A DNA stretch of 64,000 bases from Muribaculaceae bacterium (GTDB taxonomy: Bacteria > Bacteroidota > Bacteroidia > Bacteroidales > Muribaculaceae). The position numbers and the translations under genes were made by a program. Shown piece by piece: positions 7,083 to 16,777 of the stretch. The first letter of the stretch is position 1; each line of letters starts with the position of its first letter. The notes beneath the pieces were generated by a model. The model was not told where the DNA came from. It searched no databases and saw only the letters and a list, made by a program, of their open reading frames with translations. The stretch is from positions 18,932-82,931 of the forward strand of contig JAIDSL010000099.1 in the NCBI GenBank assembly GCA_029061255.1, written 5' to 3'.

Positions 7083-10000
7083 ATGTTAAGAGTCGGGAAA
7101 ATCTCTGTTGTAATAGCACTGATAGTATTAGTGGGGGGCTTATGTTGGCTTATATATTCAATATGTTTAAAGCCCACAAGTATTCTTGTAGTCAATCCAT
7201 TGCCTGCACAGGAAGCGGAAATAATACTCAATAACGACAGCCGCAACATAAAGGTAACTTGCGTCAGCATGGAAGAGGCAAAGGATTTCGAGAACTACGA
7301 TGCCGTGCTGATGTATGGACGTGGTCTTTATCTCGACTCTATTCAACTTCGTTCGCTCGACCGTGCCGCCAGCAAGGGCGTACCCGTATTTACAAATACT
7401 CTTCGTAATTTCAGTTTTGTCGTAAACCATAATCTTGATTCCTTACAGACTGAAAAACTTCAGTTTTACTTCTCAAATCCATGCAGAGAGAACTATCGGA
7501 ATATGCTTAGATATGTGAGAAGCATTTCAACTCCGGGTCGTTTCGGAGATAAGGCATTTTCGGACCCGATAGCCATGCCCTCTAACATGTATTACCATCT
7601 TGAAGCGGGAAAATATTTCGATAAAGCAGTTCAGTTAACTGAATATCTCAAGAAAAAAGGACTCTATTCTCCTTCGGGCAAAAACGTTGCGTTTGTATCA
7701 GGAGTTAATTTCCCGGTTGAGAACAACCGTGCCCATATAGATACTCTCGTGACTCGCCTGACTCAAGATGGATATAACGTATATCCACTGACTGCTACCG
7801 GGAAAGCACGCGAAAGGATGATAAAGGATGTCATGCCGCATGCGATAATATATCTTCCTATGGGGCGTCTTGGCAATGACTCGCTTATAAATTGGGCTTA
7901 TGACAACAAGATTCCGCTATTCATGCCATATCCGCTCATTCAGTCAAGGGAGGAGTGGCTTGATGTGAATAATCCGATGGGAGGCGGCACACTCAACGCC
8001 CGCATAGTGGTGCCTGAAATTGATGGGGGAATGACCCCGTTGTGCATTTCCACACAGGATCCATCATCTGAAGGGTATCTGCTTTATAATCCTGACAAGG
8101 AGAGGATGAATGCCTTTATCAGTCAATTTGAGCGATTCATTAACCTTCGTGAGCAATCTAACTCTGAAAAGAAAGTCGCCATCGGCTATTTCAAGTCTCC
8201 CGGGAAGGATGCACTGCTTGCTTCAGGGATGGAAGTCGTACCTTCTCTATATAACTTTCTTAAAAGACTCAAAAAAGAAGGATATAATGTCCAGGGTCTT
8301 CCTGCCTCGCTTGAGCAATTCAGACATCAGATAATGAAGCATGGAAGCGTCATGGGCGACTATGCCCCTGCGGCCCAAGAGAGATTCATGGACGAGGCAG
8401 ACCCATTATGGATAAATAAAAAGGATTATGAAAGATGGGCTAAAGAAATACTGCTGCCTGAAAAATATGCTGAAGTGGAGAAGCGTTACGGAAAAGCTCC
8501 GGGTTCACTTCTTGCAAGAGGCGACAGCATAGCCGTGGCAGCTTTAAGATATGGCAATGTACTGTTGTTTCCGCAACCGCGTCCCGCTTTGGGAAACGAT
8601 GACTTCAAGCTTGTGCATGGAGTTGATGTAGCGCCTCCGCATAGCTATCTTGCTCCATATCTTTATATGCAAAAAGAGTTTGACGCTGATGCCCTGATAC
8701 ATTTCGGAACACACGGAAACCTTGAATTTACTCCGGGCAAGAATGCAGGACTTTCCCAAGCTGACTGGGCGGAAGTACTTGTTGGCAACCGTCCGCATTT
8801 CTACTTTTATACTACAGGAAATGTAGGAGAGGCGATAATTGCCAAGCGCCGAAGCCACGCGGTGATAGTGACACACCTTACTCCTCCATACGTTGAAAGC
8901 GGACTGCGCCAGAAATATAATGCTCTGATAGAAAATATTCATGCCGCTATTGCGGATCCCTCTCGTAACACCGGTGCCCTGAAGCGTCAGGTCATAGATC
9001 TTGGTTTTCATCGGGATCTTGAGCTTGATTCGACTTTGTCGGGCACATATACCGTAGAGGAACTGAAGAAAATCGATTCCTTTGTCGAGGAACTTGCAAA
9101 TGAGAAGATAACAGGAGCCTATTATGTGATGGGTGAGCCTTATTCCTCCAAAGACATGACCACAAGTGTTCTTGCCATAACAGCGGATGAACTTGCCTAC
9201 AGTCGTGCAAGAAAAGATTACGAAAAGGGGAAGATATCAAAAGAATCCCTTCAGGATTTCACTTTTATTTCCCATCGCTATCTCCCTGATGCGAAGCGGT
9301 ATTTATCCGGTATACTTGAAGGAAGCAAATCAGCGGCATATGATGATGGAGAGAAGGCATTGGAAGTATGTCGGTTGCTTAAGGCTTCTGCAGGAGCTGA
9401 GATAGATGCTATGGTAAGTGCCCTAAACGGAATTCCTGTGCGTCCTGCTCCCGGCGGAGACCCGGTCTTGAATCCGAATGTGCTTCCGATGGGCAGGAAT
9501 ATGTATAGTATCAATGCCGAGGCAACTCCCGGACCCCAGGCTTGGGAAAAGGGGGTGGCTCTTGCCGAGCAGACCTTGTCTGACTATCTGAAAAAGTATG
9601 GCGAGTATCCGAAGAAGGTAAGCTATACATTCTGGGCAGGGGAGTTCATATCATCACAGGGAGCCACTGTAGCGCAGGCATTACGTATGCTCGGAGTCGA
9701 ACCTATTCGCGACGAACAGGGACGTGTCATGGATTTAAGGCTTATTCCATCCGAGGAACTCGGCAGACCGAGAATCAACATTATGGTACAGGTTTCGGGC
9801 CAGTTGCGTGATATTGCCTCTTCGCGTCTCAAGATGATTACCGATGCAGTTAAGCTTGCGTCGGATGCTAAAGAGGATGTATATCCCAATTATGTTGCTG
9901 ACGGCTCAATTAAGCAGGAAAAGGCATTGATGGATAAGGGAGAATCGCCTAAACGAGCCCGTGAGCTGTCGAATATGCGTGTTTTCGGTCCTGTCAATTC

Positions 10001-10973
10001 CGGATATAGCACGGGTATGCTTCGCTACACGGAAAATTCAGGAGAATGGGACGACAGAAGCGAACTTGCCGACGGATACCTCAACAATATGTGTGCAATG
10101 TATGGCGATGATGAAAATTGGGGTGTGATCAACAGAAACGCCCTGGAATCGGGAATATCCGGTACTGATATAATCGTGCAGCCGCGTCAAAGCAATACAT
10201 GGGGGCCAATATCTCTCGACCATGTGTATGAGTTTACGGGAGCTTTGTCGCTTGCCGCCAAAAGCATCAGCGGCAAGACGCCGGATGCCGTCATGGCAGA
10301 CTACCGCAATTCATACATTCCCCGACTGCAAGATACAAAGGAGGCAATAGCGGTTGAGACGAGAGCCACTATTCTTAATCCGGATTTCATAAAGGAGAGA
10401 ATGAAGGGTGATGCCACTACTGCACAAATGTTCGGAGAGATATTCAGGAATATATTCGGTTGGAGCGCTACACGTCCGGAGGCTTTGAACGACAAGATAT
10501 ATGACGATCTTTACGATGTCTACGTAGAGGATATCCATGGCCTTGGAGTCAAGGATTATTTTGAGAGAGTCAATCCCGCCGCACTTCAGGAGATGACTGC
10601 CACTATGATGGAAAGTGCAAGAAAAGGTTTCTGGAATCCTACAGAAAAGCAATTGAGCGCAATAGCCGGCCTTCATGCTGATGTGACTGGGGAACATGGA
10701 GCCCCATGCACAGAATTTTTATGCGGAAATCATAAGCTTCAGGAGTACATTTCGTCAAGACTGGACAGGAAGAATGCTGAAAAATACCAAAAGGAGATAG
10801 CAGCAGCGCTTGCAGAAACTTCGGGTTCGAAGCGGCTTAAGGCTGAATCAAAGGGATTTCTGTCTGATAAGGTCGATGAGTCGACAGCCGATTATATAGC
10901 AGCCGTTATTGTAGGGGCATTGCTGATAATCGTGGTTTTGGCAATAACGATAAGGAGAAAGGAGCGGAAATGA
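7083..10973 (+). CDS. HmuS/CobN-type (magnesium/cobalt chelatase large-subunit family) protein, membrane-anchored at both ends
   Basis: 1296 aa; CobN-family motif ALIHFGTHGNLEFTPGKNAGLSQADW; N-terminal TM (VIALIVLVGGLCWLIYSICL) and C-terminal TM (YIAAVIVGALLIIVVLAITIRRKERK). Confidence 0.9.
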   Translation: MLRVGKISVVIALIVLVGGLCWLIYSICLKPTSILVVNPLPAQEAEIILNNDSRNIKVTCVSMEEAKDFENYDAVLMYGRGLYLDSIQLRSLDRAASKGVPVFTNTLRNFSFVVNHNLDSLQTEKLQFYFSNPCRENYRNMLRYVRSISTPGRFGDKAFSDPIAMPSNMYYHLEAGKYFDKAVQLTEYLKKKGLYSPSGKNVAFVSGVNFPVENNRAHIDTLVTRLTQDGYNVYPLTATGKARERMIKDVMPHAIIYLPMGRLGNDSLINWAYDNKIPLFMPYPLIQSREEWLDVNNPMGGGTLNARIVVPEIDGGMTPLCISTQDPSSEGYLLYNPDKERMNAFISQFERFINLREQSNSEKKVAIGYFKSPGKDALLASGMEVVPSLYNFLKRLKKEGYNVQGLPASLEQFRHQIMKHGSVMGDYAPAAQERFMDEADPLWINKKDYERWAKEILLPEKYAEVEKRYGKAPGSLLARGDSIAVAALRYGNVLLFPQPRPALGNDDFKLVHGVDVAPPHSYLAPYLYMQKEFDADALIHFGTHGNLEFTPGKNAGLSQADWAEVLVGNRPHFYFYTTGNVGEAIIAKRRSHAVIVTHLTPPYVESGLRQKYNALIENIHAAIADPSRNTGALKRQVIDLGFHRDLELDSTLSGTYTVEELKKIDSFVEELANEKITGAYYVMGEPYSSKDMTTSVLAITADELAYSRARKDYEKGKISKESLQDFTFISHRYLPDAKRYLSGILEGSKSAAYDDGEKALEVCRLLKASAGAEIDAMVSALNGIPVRPAPGGDPVLNPNVLPMGRNMYSINAEATPGPQAWEKGVALAEQTLSDYLKKYGEYPKKVSYTFWAGEFISSQGATVAQALRMLGVEPIRDEQGRVMDLRLIPSEELGRPRINIMVQVSGQLRDIASSRLKMITDAVKLASDAKEDVYPNYVADGSIKQEKALMDKGESPKRARELSNMRVFGPVNSGYSTGMLRYTENSGEWDDRSELADGYLNNMCAMYGDDENWGVINRNALESGISGTDIIVQPRQSNTWGPISLDHVYEFTGALSLAAKSISGKTPDAVMADYRNSYIPRLQDTKEAIAVETRATILNPDFIKERMKGDATTAQMFGEIFRNIFGWSATRPEALNDKIYDDLYDVYVEDIHGLGVKDYFERVNPAALQEMTATMMESARKGFWNPTEKQLSAIAGLHADVTGEHGAPCTEFLCGNHKLQEYISSRLDRKNAEKYQKEIAAALAETSGSKRLKAESKGFLSDKVDESTADYIAAVIVGALLIIVVLAITIRRKERK

Positions 10974-11470
10974 GCTTAGTTCAGTTGATTTTCTTTATAG
11001 CGATAGCATTCGCGGCGATAGTGAGGGTATCAATCCTTTCACAGAAGGCTGGGATTATGATTGTGGTATGTTGGGGAATTTTAGCCGTGTTTCTGACCTT
11101 CTATATGAGTGGCTTGACTCCGGACGAAATCGCCGGACTGCTATACGCAAGGACTCTTGTGGTGTGTGAATTTGTAGAATTGCTGGTGTTTGTAGCAATG
11201 GTATTCTCTTCCGGCTCAGTCGGTAGGATAATCGGTTATTATCCAGGTATAATGATATTGGCTCCGATCGCCTTATTGTCATCGGTTGCTTCGCGATCCT
11301 TTCCCGGTCTTGATTTCACGATTCCGGCTTTGCTTGCCGGGATATCGGTATGTGTCGTTTCCGCGTCTCTCGTATTCCTATGCCGTTGTCTAAGGCTTGG
11401 GAAAGATAGTCTTTATAAGGTCTCTTTAATCGGGATCTTGATATGTATAATTTATTATGGATTATCATGA
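10970..11470 (+). CDS. Small multi-pass membrane protein (HmuT-like by position)
   Basis: Hydrophobic 166-aa ORF overlapping the CobN-type stop by ATGA and followed by an ExbB-like gene. Confidence 0.7.
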   Translation: MSLVQLIFFIAIAFAAIVRVSILSQKAGIMIVVCWGILAVFLTFYMSGLTPDEIAGLLYARTLVVCEFVELLVFVAMVFSSGSVGRIIGYYPGIMILAPIALLSSVASRSFPGLDFTIPALLAGISVCVVSASLVFLCRCLRLGKDSLYKVSLIGILICIIYYGLS

Positions 11471-12057
11471 AAATAATATCCGAAATACTATTTACAATTT
11501 CTAACGGACTTATGATTCCGGTAGTCCTGTTACTTCTCTATCTATTGGGAAGAGGGTTATGGATTCTTGCAGGGCTATATAGAACTGTCTGCCTTCACAG
11601 ACGTATGTCTACGGCTCTTAATGAGATAGTCAGGGACTATTCTTATGATCAGCTTCAATCCACTCTTTCCGGTCTGGAAGTCACGAAAGACAGCGTGGTT
11701 AATGAATATTTGACAAGAATTATTGATCATAGTGAAGATCCCGCATATTGCAATCATGTACTGGCGAATTTTCAGGTAGAAGTGCAGAAAATACTTGCAA
11801 AATATAGGATGCTCATAAAGTTCGGACCTATGCTTGGTCTGATGGGAACACTTATTCCTATGGGTCCCGCGCTTGTAGGACTTGCTGTCGGAGACATCTC
11901 CTCTATGGCATACAATATGCAAGTGGCGTTTGCCACAACAGTGATCGGGATGCTTGTTGCCGGCATAGGACTATGTGCATTGCAGCTCAACCAAAGATAT
12001 TATGCCGTATATCTGAACGATCTGGAGTTCATTATCGCTAAAATTGCAACAGAATGA
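11467..12057 (+). CDS. MotA/TolQ/ExbB-family proton channel protein (HmuU-like)
   Basis: ATG at 11467 overlaps the previous stop; ExbB/TolQ motif FGPMLGLMGTLIPMGPALVGLAVGDISSMAYNMQVAFATTVIGMLVAGIG. Confidence 0.9.
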   Translation: MKIISEILFTISNGLMIPVVLLLLYLLGRGLWILAGLYRTVCLHRRMSTALNEIVRDYSYDQLQSTLSGLEVTKDSVVNEYLTRIIDHSEDPAYCNHVLANFQVEVQKILAKYRMLIKFGPMLGLMGTLIPMGPALVGLAVGDISSMAYNMQVAFATTVIGMLVAGIGLCALQLNQRYYAVYLNDLEFIIAKIATE

Positions 12058-12383
12058 AAGAGAATCCTATTCTTCGCAATGACGAAGAAGACAATCCGAT
12101 GGGCATGCTGACAAATCTATTTGATGTCGCGATGGTATTTGCTGTCGCCCTGATGGTGGCATTAGTGAGCCACTTCAGCATGAACGAGATTTTCTCGAAG
12201 GAGGATTTCACTATCGTAAAAAATCCCGGTGCCGATAATATGGAAATAATCACTAAGGAGGGTGACGAGATAAAGAAATACACTCCGACCGACGATGAGT
12301 CATCTTCTTCCGGATCCAAGGGAAGGAAAGTAGGGACGGCGTATCAACTTGAGAATGGAGAAATAATATACATACCTGAATAA
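12054..12383 (+). CDS. DUF2149 family protein (HmuV-like; ExbD-like single-TM partner)
   Basis: NPMGMLTNLFDVAMVFAVALMVALV followed by an acidic soluble tail; ATGA overlap with the ExbB-like gene. Confidence 0.85.
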   Translation: MKENPILRNDEEDNPMGMLTNLFDVAMVFAVALMVALVSHFSMNEIFSKEDFTIVKNPGADNMEIITKEGDEIKKYTPTDDESSSSGSKGRKVGTAYQLENGEIIYIPE

Positions 12384-12395
12384 ATCAAATCAACT

Positions 12396-13541
12396 ATGCG
12401 AAAACTTAGATATTTACCGCTACTGACAGCTATTGCGCTCATGTTTTCCTGTGGGGGGCATCGGAATCAATCGGATGCGAATGGAAAATCAAATACAGAT
12501 GTAGATTCAGCTTCTATGATAGCAGCTCGATATGCCAAAGGCTTTAATGTGAGCTATAGGGATGATATTACACTTCTTGACATAAATGACCCTGAGAATA
12601 AGGAGGCGGAGCAGTTTCATTTTGCTCTTGTAGACAAGGAGTATAATGGAGAGATACCTGATGGTTATACACGCCTCAATATCCCGATAGAAACCGCTAT
12701 CTGTATGACCTCGCTACAGCTTTCCAATTTCCTGAAGCTTGGCATTCCGGAAAAGGTGGTTGGAATCACGAGCACCCGCCATCTGCACAACGAAAAGATG
12801 AACCAACAGCTGAAGGATGGCAAAACCCATAAGATCGGGATAGAGGGAAATTTCGACAATGAGGTGATAATGGCCATAAATCCGGATGTGATTTTCATCT
12901 CGCCCTTCAAGCGTGGCGGCTACGATGCCATCCGTAATGTAGACATACCGATGATCCCTCATCTCGGGTATAAGGAGTTGACTCCGTTGGGGCAGGCAGA
13001 GTGGATAAAGGTGATCGGTCTTCTGACCGGTAATGCCTCGCTTGCAAATTCCACCTTCGAGGGTATAGAAAGCAGATATAACGGACTTAAGTCTAAGGTA
13101 GATACTGTGAAGAACCGTCCTACAGTGTTCAGCGGAGAGATGCGCGGAGGAAACTGGTATGCAGTAGGTGGTAAGAGTTTTCTCGCCCAGCTCTTCAGGG
13201 ATGCCGGTGGCGACTACTTCCTTAAAGACAACACTGAGTCAGGAGGAGTGACCCTTGACTATGAGACTGTCTATACCAATGCCGCGCATGCTGACTACTG
13301 GCGAATCGTCAATAGTTTTGACGGCGATTATAGCTATAATGTCCTAAAGGAGCAGGATAATAGATACACTGATTTTGATGCTTGGAAAAATCACGGTGTC
13401 ATATATTGCAATATGAAGGAAGTTCCTTTTTACGAGAGTATGCCGGTGGAGCCGGAGATAGTATTAGCTGATTTTATCCACGTATTCCATCCGGAAGTGC
13501 TGCCGGACCATAAACCTGAATATTACCATATTTTGAAATGA
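12396..13541 (+). CDS. btuF: ABC transporter substrate-binding lipoprotein (BtuF-like)
   Basis: Lipobox MRKLRYLPLLTAIALMFSCGG; periplasmic-binding fold sequence (GIPEKVVGITSTRHLHNE, NPDVIFISPFKRGG). Confidence 0.85.
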   Translation: MRKLRYLPLLTAIALMFSCGGHRNQSDANGKSNTDVDSASMIAARYAKGFNVSYRDDITLLDINDPENKEAEQFHFALVDKEYNGEIPDGYTRLNIPIETAICMTSLQLSNFLKLGIPEKVVGITSTRHLHNEKMNQQLKDGKTHKIGIEGNFDNEVIMAINPDVIFISPFKRGGYDAIRNVDIPMIPHLGYKELTPLGQAEWIKVIGLLTGNASLANSTFEGIESRYNGLKSKVDTVKNRPTVFSGEMRGGNWYAVGGKSFLAQLFRDAGGDYFLKDNTESGGVTLDYETVYTNAAHADYWRIVNSFDGDYSYNVLKEQDNRYTDFDAWKNHGVIYCNMKEVPFYESMPVEPEIVLADFIHVFHPEVLPDHKPEYYHILK

Positions 13542-14572
13542 GCAGAAGCAGTACGGTTATCCTTATGGGATTGTTGGGAATCTCGATTGCAGGATTCTTT
13601 ATATTGAATCTCCTGTTAGGTTCGGTCCACATCCCTGTCGATGATATCATAGGAATCCTCTTGGGTAGAGACGATGGAAATATGATATGGCGTAACATCA
13701 TACTTAAGTCACGGTTGCCCCAGTCACTGACAGCCATGATGGCGGGAGCAGGACTGGCAGTAAGCGGACTGCTTATGCAGACCGTTTTCCGCAATCCCCT
13801 TGCCGGCCCTTCGGTACTCGGCATCAGTTCCGGGGCGAGTCTTGGCGTGGCTTGTGTGGTCCTGCTGTCGGGTAGCATTGGTGGAGTGGCCCTGAGTAAG
13901 CTTGGGGTGATCGGAGAGGTTACCATCACACTGTCAGCGATTGTCGGGTCCTTGCTTATCATGGCTCTTATAGCATTCGTGGCACAGAAAGTGAGAGGCA
14001 ACGTAACTCTCCTCATAATGGGAGTAATGATAGGCTATATCGCCAACGCCATCATCGGAGTGCTCAAATTTTTCAGCGCGGAGGAGGACATCAGGGCATA
14101 CGTGATATGGGGACTGGGAAGTTTTTCAAGGGTTTCCGGAGGTCAGACTTCGGTATTCATAATATTGATGCTCCTCCTTCTGCCTGTTTCCTTTTTCCTG
14201 ATAAAGACCCTCAATCTTCTTCTTTTAGGAGACTCGTACGCCAAAAACTTAGGATTGAATATCAAGAGGGCGCGACTTTGGGTGATTGGATGTTCAGGAG
14301 TGCTTGTCGCTGTCGTGACGGCTTATTGCGGTCCTGTTGTCTTTCTCGGGCTTGCGGTTCCACATATATGCCGGGGTCTCTTTCATACATCCAATCATGC
14401 GGTGATACTTCCGGCTTCGTTGCTTGGTGGCGCGTCATTGGCGTTGCTTTGTAACCTCATAGCGAGGATGCCAGGTTTCGAGGGTGCTCTTCCGGTCAAC
14501 TCCGTCACGGCGCTTGTAGGCGCTCCTGTGGTGATGTGGGTATTGTTCAATAAGCGTAAAAACGATGTGTGA
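13538..14572 (+). CDS. btuC: FecCD/BtuC-type ABC permease
   Basis: LPQSLTAMMAGAGLAVSGLLMQTVFRNPLAGPSVLGISSGASLG; GPVVFLGLAVPHICR. Confidence 0.93.
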   Translation: MSRSSTVILMGLLGISIAGFFILNLLLGSVHIPVDDIIGILLGRDDGNMIWRNIILKSRLPQSLTAMMAGAGLAVSGLLMQTVFRNPLAGPSVLGISSGASLGVACVVLLSGSIGGVALSKLGVIGEVTITLSAIVGSLLIMALIAFVAQKVRGNVTLLIMGVMIGYIANAIIGVLKFFSAEEDIRAYVIWGLGSFSRVSGGQTSVFIILMLLLLPVSFFLIKTLNLLLLGDSYAKNLGLNIKRARLWVIGCSGVLVAVVTAYCGPVVFLGLAVPHICRGLFHTSNHAVILPASLLGGASLALLCNLIARMPGFEGALPVNSVTALVGAPVVMWVLFNKRKNDV

Positions 14573-15366
14573 TGAAAAGGGATGAAACAATAAAGGTAAT
14601 GGGTTTGGATACCGGTTATCTTGACAGGAAGCATACGACTGTCATCACACGAGATATAAATGCCTCGTTGTTTTCAGGGGAACTTACATGCCTGTTGGGT
14701 CCGAACGGTGCAGGAAAGTCGACACTGCTTAAGACTTTGACAGCGTTTCTCCCACCTCTGAAAGGAGATATACTGATCGAAGACAGACCTCTGGATTCCT
14801 ATTCAGAATCAGACTTGGCCAAGGTAATCGGCGTGGTACTTACCGAACGCCTTAACATCAACAATATGTCGGTCGATGAACTTGTAGGTATGGGGCGTAG
14901 TCCGTATACCGGTTTCTGGGGACATATGTCGGATTATGACAGGAAAGTTGTAGCTGAATCAATCTCTTTAGTGGGAATTGATGGACTTCGCAGCCGTATG
15001 GTGCAGACCCTTAGCGACGGCGAGCGTCAGAAAGTGATGATTGCCAAAGCCCTTGCACAGGAGACTCCTGTGATCTTTCTTGATGAGCCTACGGCATTTC
15101 TCGATTATCCGAGTAAGGTTGAGATAATGCTGTTGCTCCAGAAATTGTCACGTGAAAAGAACAAGACGGTTTTCTTGTCAACGCATGACCTTGAACTTGC
15201 GCTTCAAATCGCAGACAAGGTATGGCTTCTTGACAAGCCTCATGGAGTGACTGTCGGTACGCCCGAGGAACTGGCGCTTAATGGAGCCATCAGCACGTAT
15301 TTCCAGCGGGAAGGGTTGGCTTTCGATATAGAAAACAGACTTTTCAAAATCTTAGGATTAAAGTAG
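14569..15366 (+). CDS. btuD: FecE/BtuD-type ABC ATPase
   Basis: Walker A LGPNGAGKSTLLK, signature LSDGERQKVMIAKALAQ, Walker B VIFLDEP. Confidence 0.94.
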   Translation: MMKRDETIKVMGLDTGYLDRKHTTVITRDINASLFSGELTCLLGPNGAGKSTLLKTLTAFLPPLKGDILIEDRPLDSYSESDLAKVIGVVLTERLNINNMSVDELVGMGRSPYTGFWGHMSDYDRKVVAESISLVGIDGLRSRMVQTLSDGERQKVMIAKALAQETPVIFLDEPTAFLDYPSKVEIMLLLQKLSREKNKTVFLSTHDLELALQIADKVWLLDKPHGVTVGTPEELALNGAISTYFQREGLAFDIENRLFKILGLK

Positions 15367-15373
15367 ACATATT

Positions 15374-16777
15374 ATGAAAACGAAAATCACCGTAATCGGC
15401 ATAGGTCCCGGCAATATCGGGGATATGACTTCCAATGCTATAGAAGCTCTTCGGAAGGCTGATATTGTTGTCGGTTACAAATACTATATCCCTTTCATAT
15501 CTCCGCTTCTCCGTGAAGATGCGGTAGTCATTCAAAATGGGATGAAGCAGGAGCAAAAGCGTATTGAAAAGGCTTTTGAAATAGCTGAAACCGGCAAGGA
15601 TGTGGCGGTAATAAGTTCCGGGGATGCAGGTATATACGGTATGGCTCCTCTCGTCTATGAGATGCTTAGGGAGCGAGGTTCTGACATAGAGGTGGAGGTG
15701 ATACCCGGAATAAGTGCATTCCAAAAGGCTGCATCATTGCTCGGTGCTCCGGTCGGACATGACTTCTGTGTCATATCGCTCAGTGATCTCCTGACTCCAT
15801 GGGCAGTTATAGAGAAGCGCATAAAGGGGGCAGCTGAGGCAGATTTCGTGACCGCAGTCTATAATCCCAAGAGTCACGGAAGATATTGGGAATTGTATCG
15901 TTTGAAAGAACTGTTTCTTGAGCACAGAGATTCTGCCACTCCGGTAGGATATGTGCGTCAGGCAGGAAGAGATGGGCAGAAAGTCACAGTGACTACATTA
16001 GGGTCATTTGATCCGGAAGAGGTGGATATGTTTACGGTCGTCATCATAGGAAATTCACAGACTTATCGATTTGATGGCCATATGGTGACACCCAGAGGGT
16101 ATTATGGATCAGAAACGCAGGAAAATGCAGGGGTAGGACAATCAATAATGATCGAGAGTTTCCAGACAATTGAGCGGGAGCTGACAGATCCGGATATCCC
16201 GCTTGGCAGGAAATGGCCTCTTTTGCATGCCATCCATACCACTGCCGACTTCGATATGGAGAATATCGTGAAAGTCGATGAGGGAGCCATAGAAGAGATT
16301 TACAATGCCTTGTCGTCTGGAAGCGTACGAACCATAATCACGGATGTGACTATGGCAGCCTCCGGGATAAGGAAAGGGGCGCTGGAACGTCTTGGCATCT
16401 CGGTGAAATGCTATCTTTCCGATCCGAGGAGCATTGAACTTGCCAAAAAGTCGAATATCACGAGGACACAGGCTGGAATACGTATGGCTGTTTCTGACCA
16501 TCCGGATGCCCTTTACGTATTCGGTAATGCTCCTACGGCTCTTATGGAACTTTGCACTCTGATTCAAGCCGGGAAGGCAAGACCGTGCGGGATCATTGCG
16601 GCTCCCGTCGGTTTCGTGCATGTATGCGAGAGCAAGCATATGGTGAAGCCTTTCAAAGATATTCCTAAAATAATAGTCGAGGGGCGGAAAGGTGGAAGTA
16701 ACCTCGCTGCAACCCTTGTCAATTCCATACTCTGCTGGCCCGATGCGGAGCAGTTAAGACCCGGAAGAGATGTCTGA
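15374..16777 (+). CDS. Fused CobJ/CbiH (precorrin-3B C17-methyltransferase) - CobH/CbiC (precorrin-8X methylmutase)
   Basis: N-terminal SAM corrin methyltransferase (GIGPGNIGDMTSNAIEAL, AVISSGDAGIYGMAPLVYEM). C-terminal CbiC (VRTIITDVTMAASGI, IIAAPVGFVHVCESKH, VEGRKGGSNLAATLVNSIL). Confidence 0.93.
   Translation: MKTKITVIGIGPGNIGDMTSNAIEALRKADIVVGYKYYIPFISPLLREDAVVIQNGMKQEQKRIEKAFEIAETGKDVAVISSGDAGIYGMAPLVYEMLRERGSDIEVEVIPGISAFQKAASLLGAPVGHDFCVISLSDLLTPWAVIEKRIKGAAEADFVTAVYNPKSHGRYWELYRLKELFLEHRDSATPVGYVRQAGRDGQKVTVTTLGSFDPEEVDMFTVVIIGNSQTYRFDGHMVTPRGYYGSETQENAGVGQSIMIESFQTIERELTDPDIPLGRKWPLLHAIHTTADFDMENIVKVDEGAIEEIYNALSSGSVRTIITDVTMAASGIRKGALERLGISVKCYLSDPRSIELAKKSNITRTQAGIRMAVSDHPDALYVFGNAPTALMELCTLIQAGKARPCGIIAAPVGFVHVCESKHMVKPFKDIPKIIVEGRKGGSNLAATLVNSILCWPDAEQLRPGRDV

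Noticed and set aside
13474-14016. 180-aa minus-strand ORF overlapping btuC
   Set aside because: Antisense shadow of a conserved permease; no independent start signals or domain.
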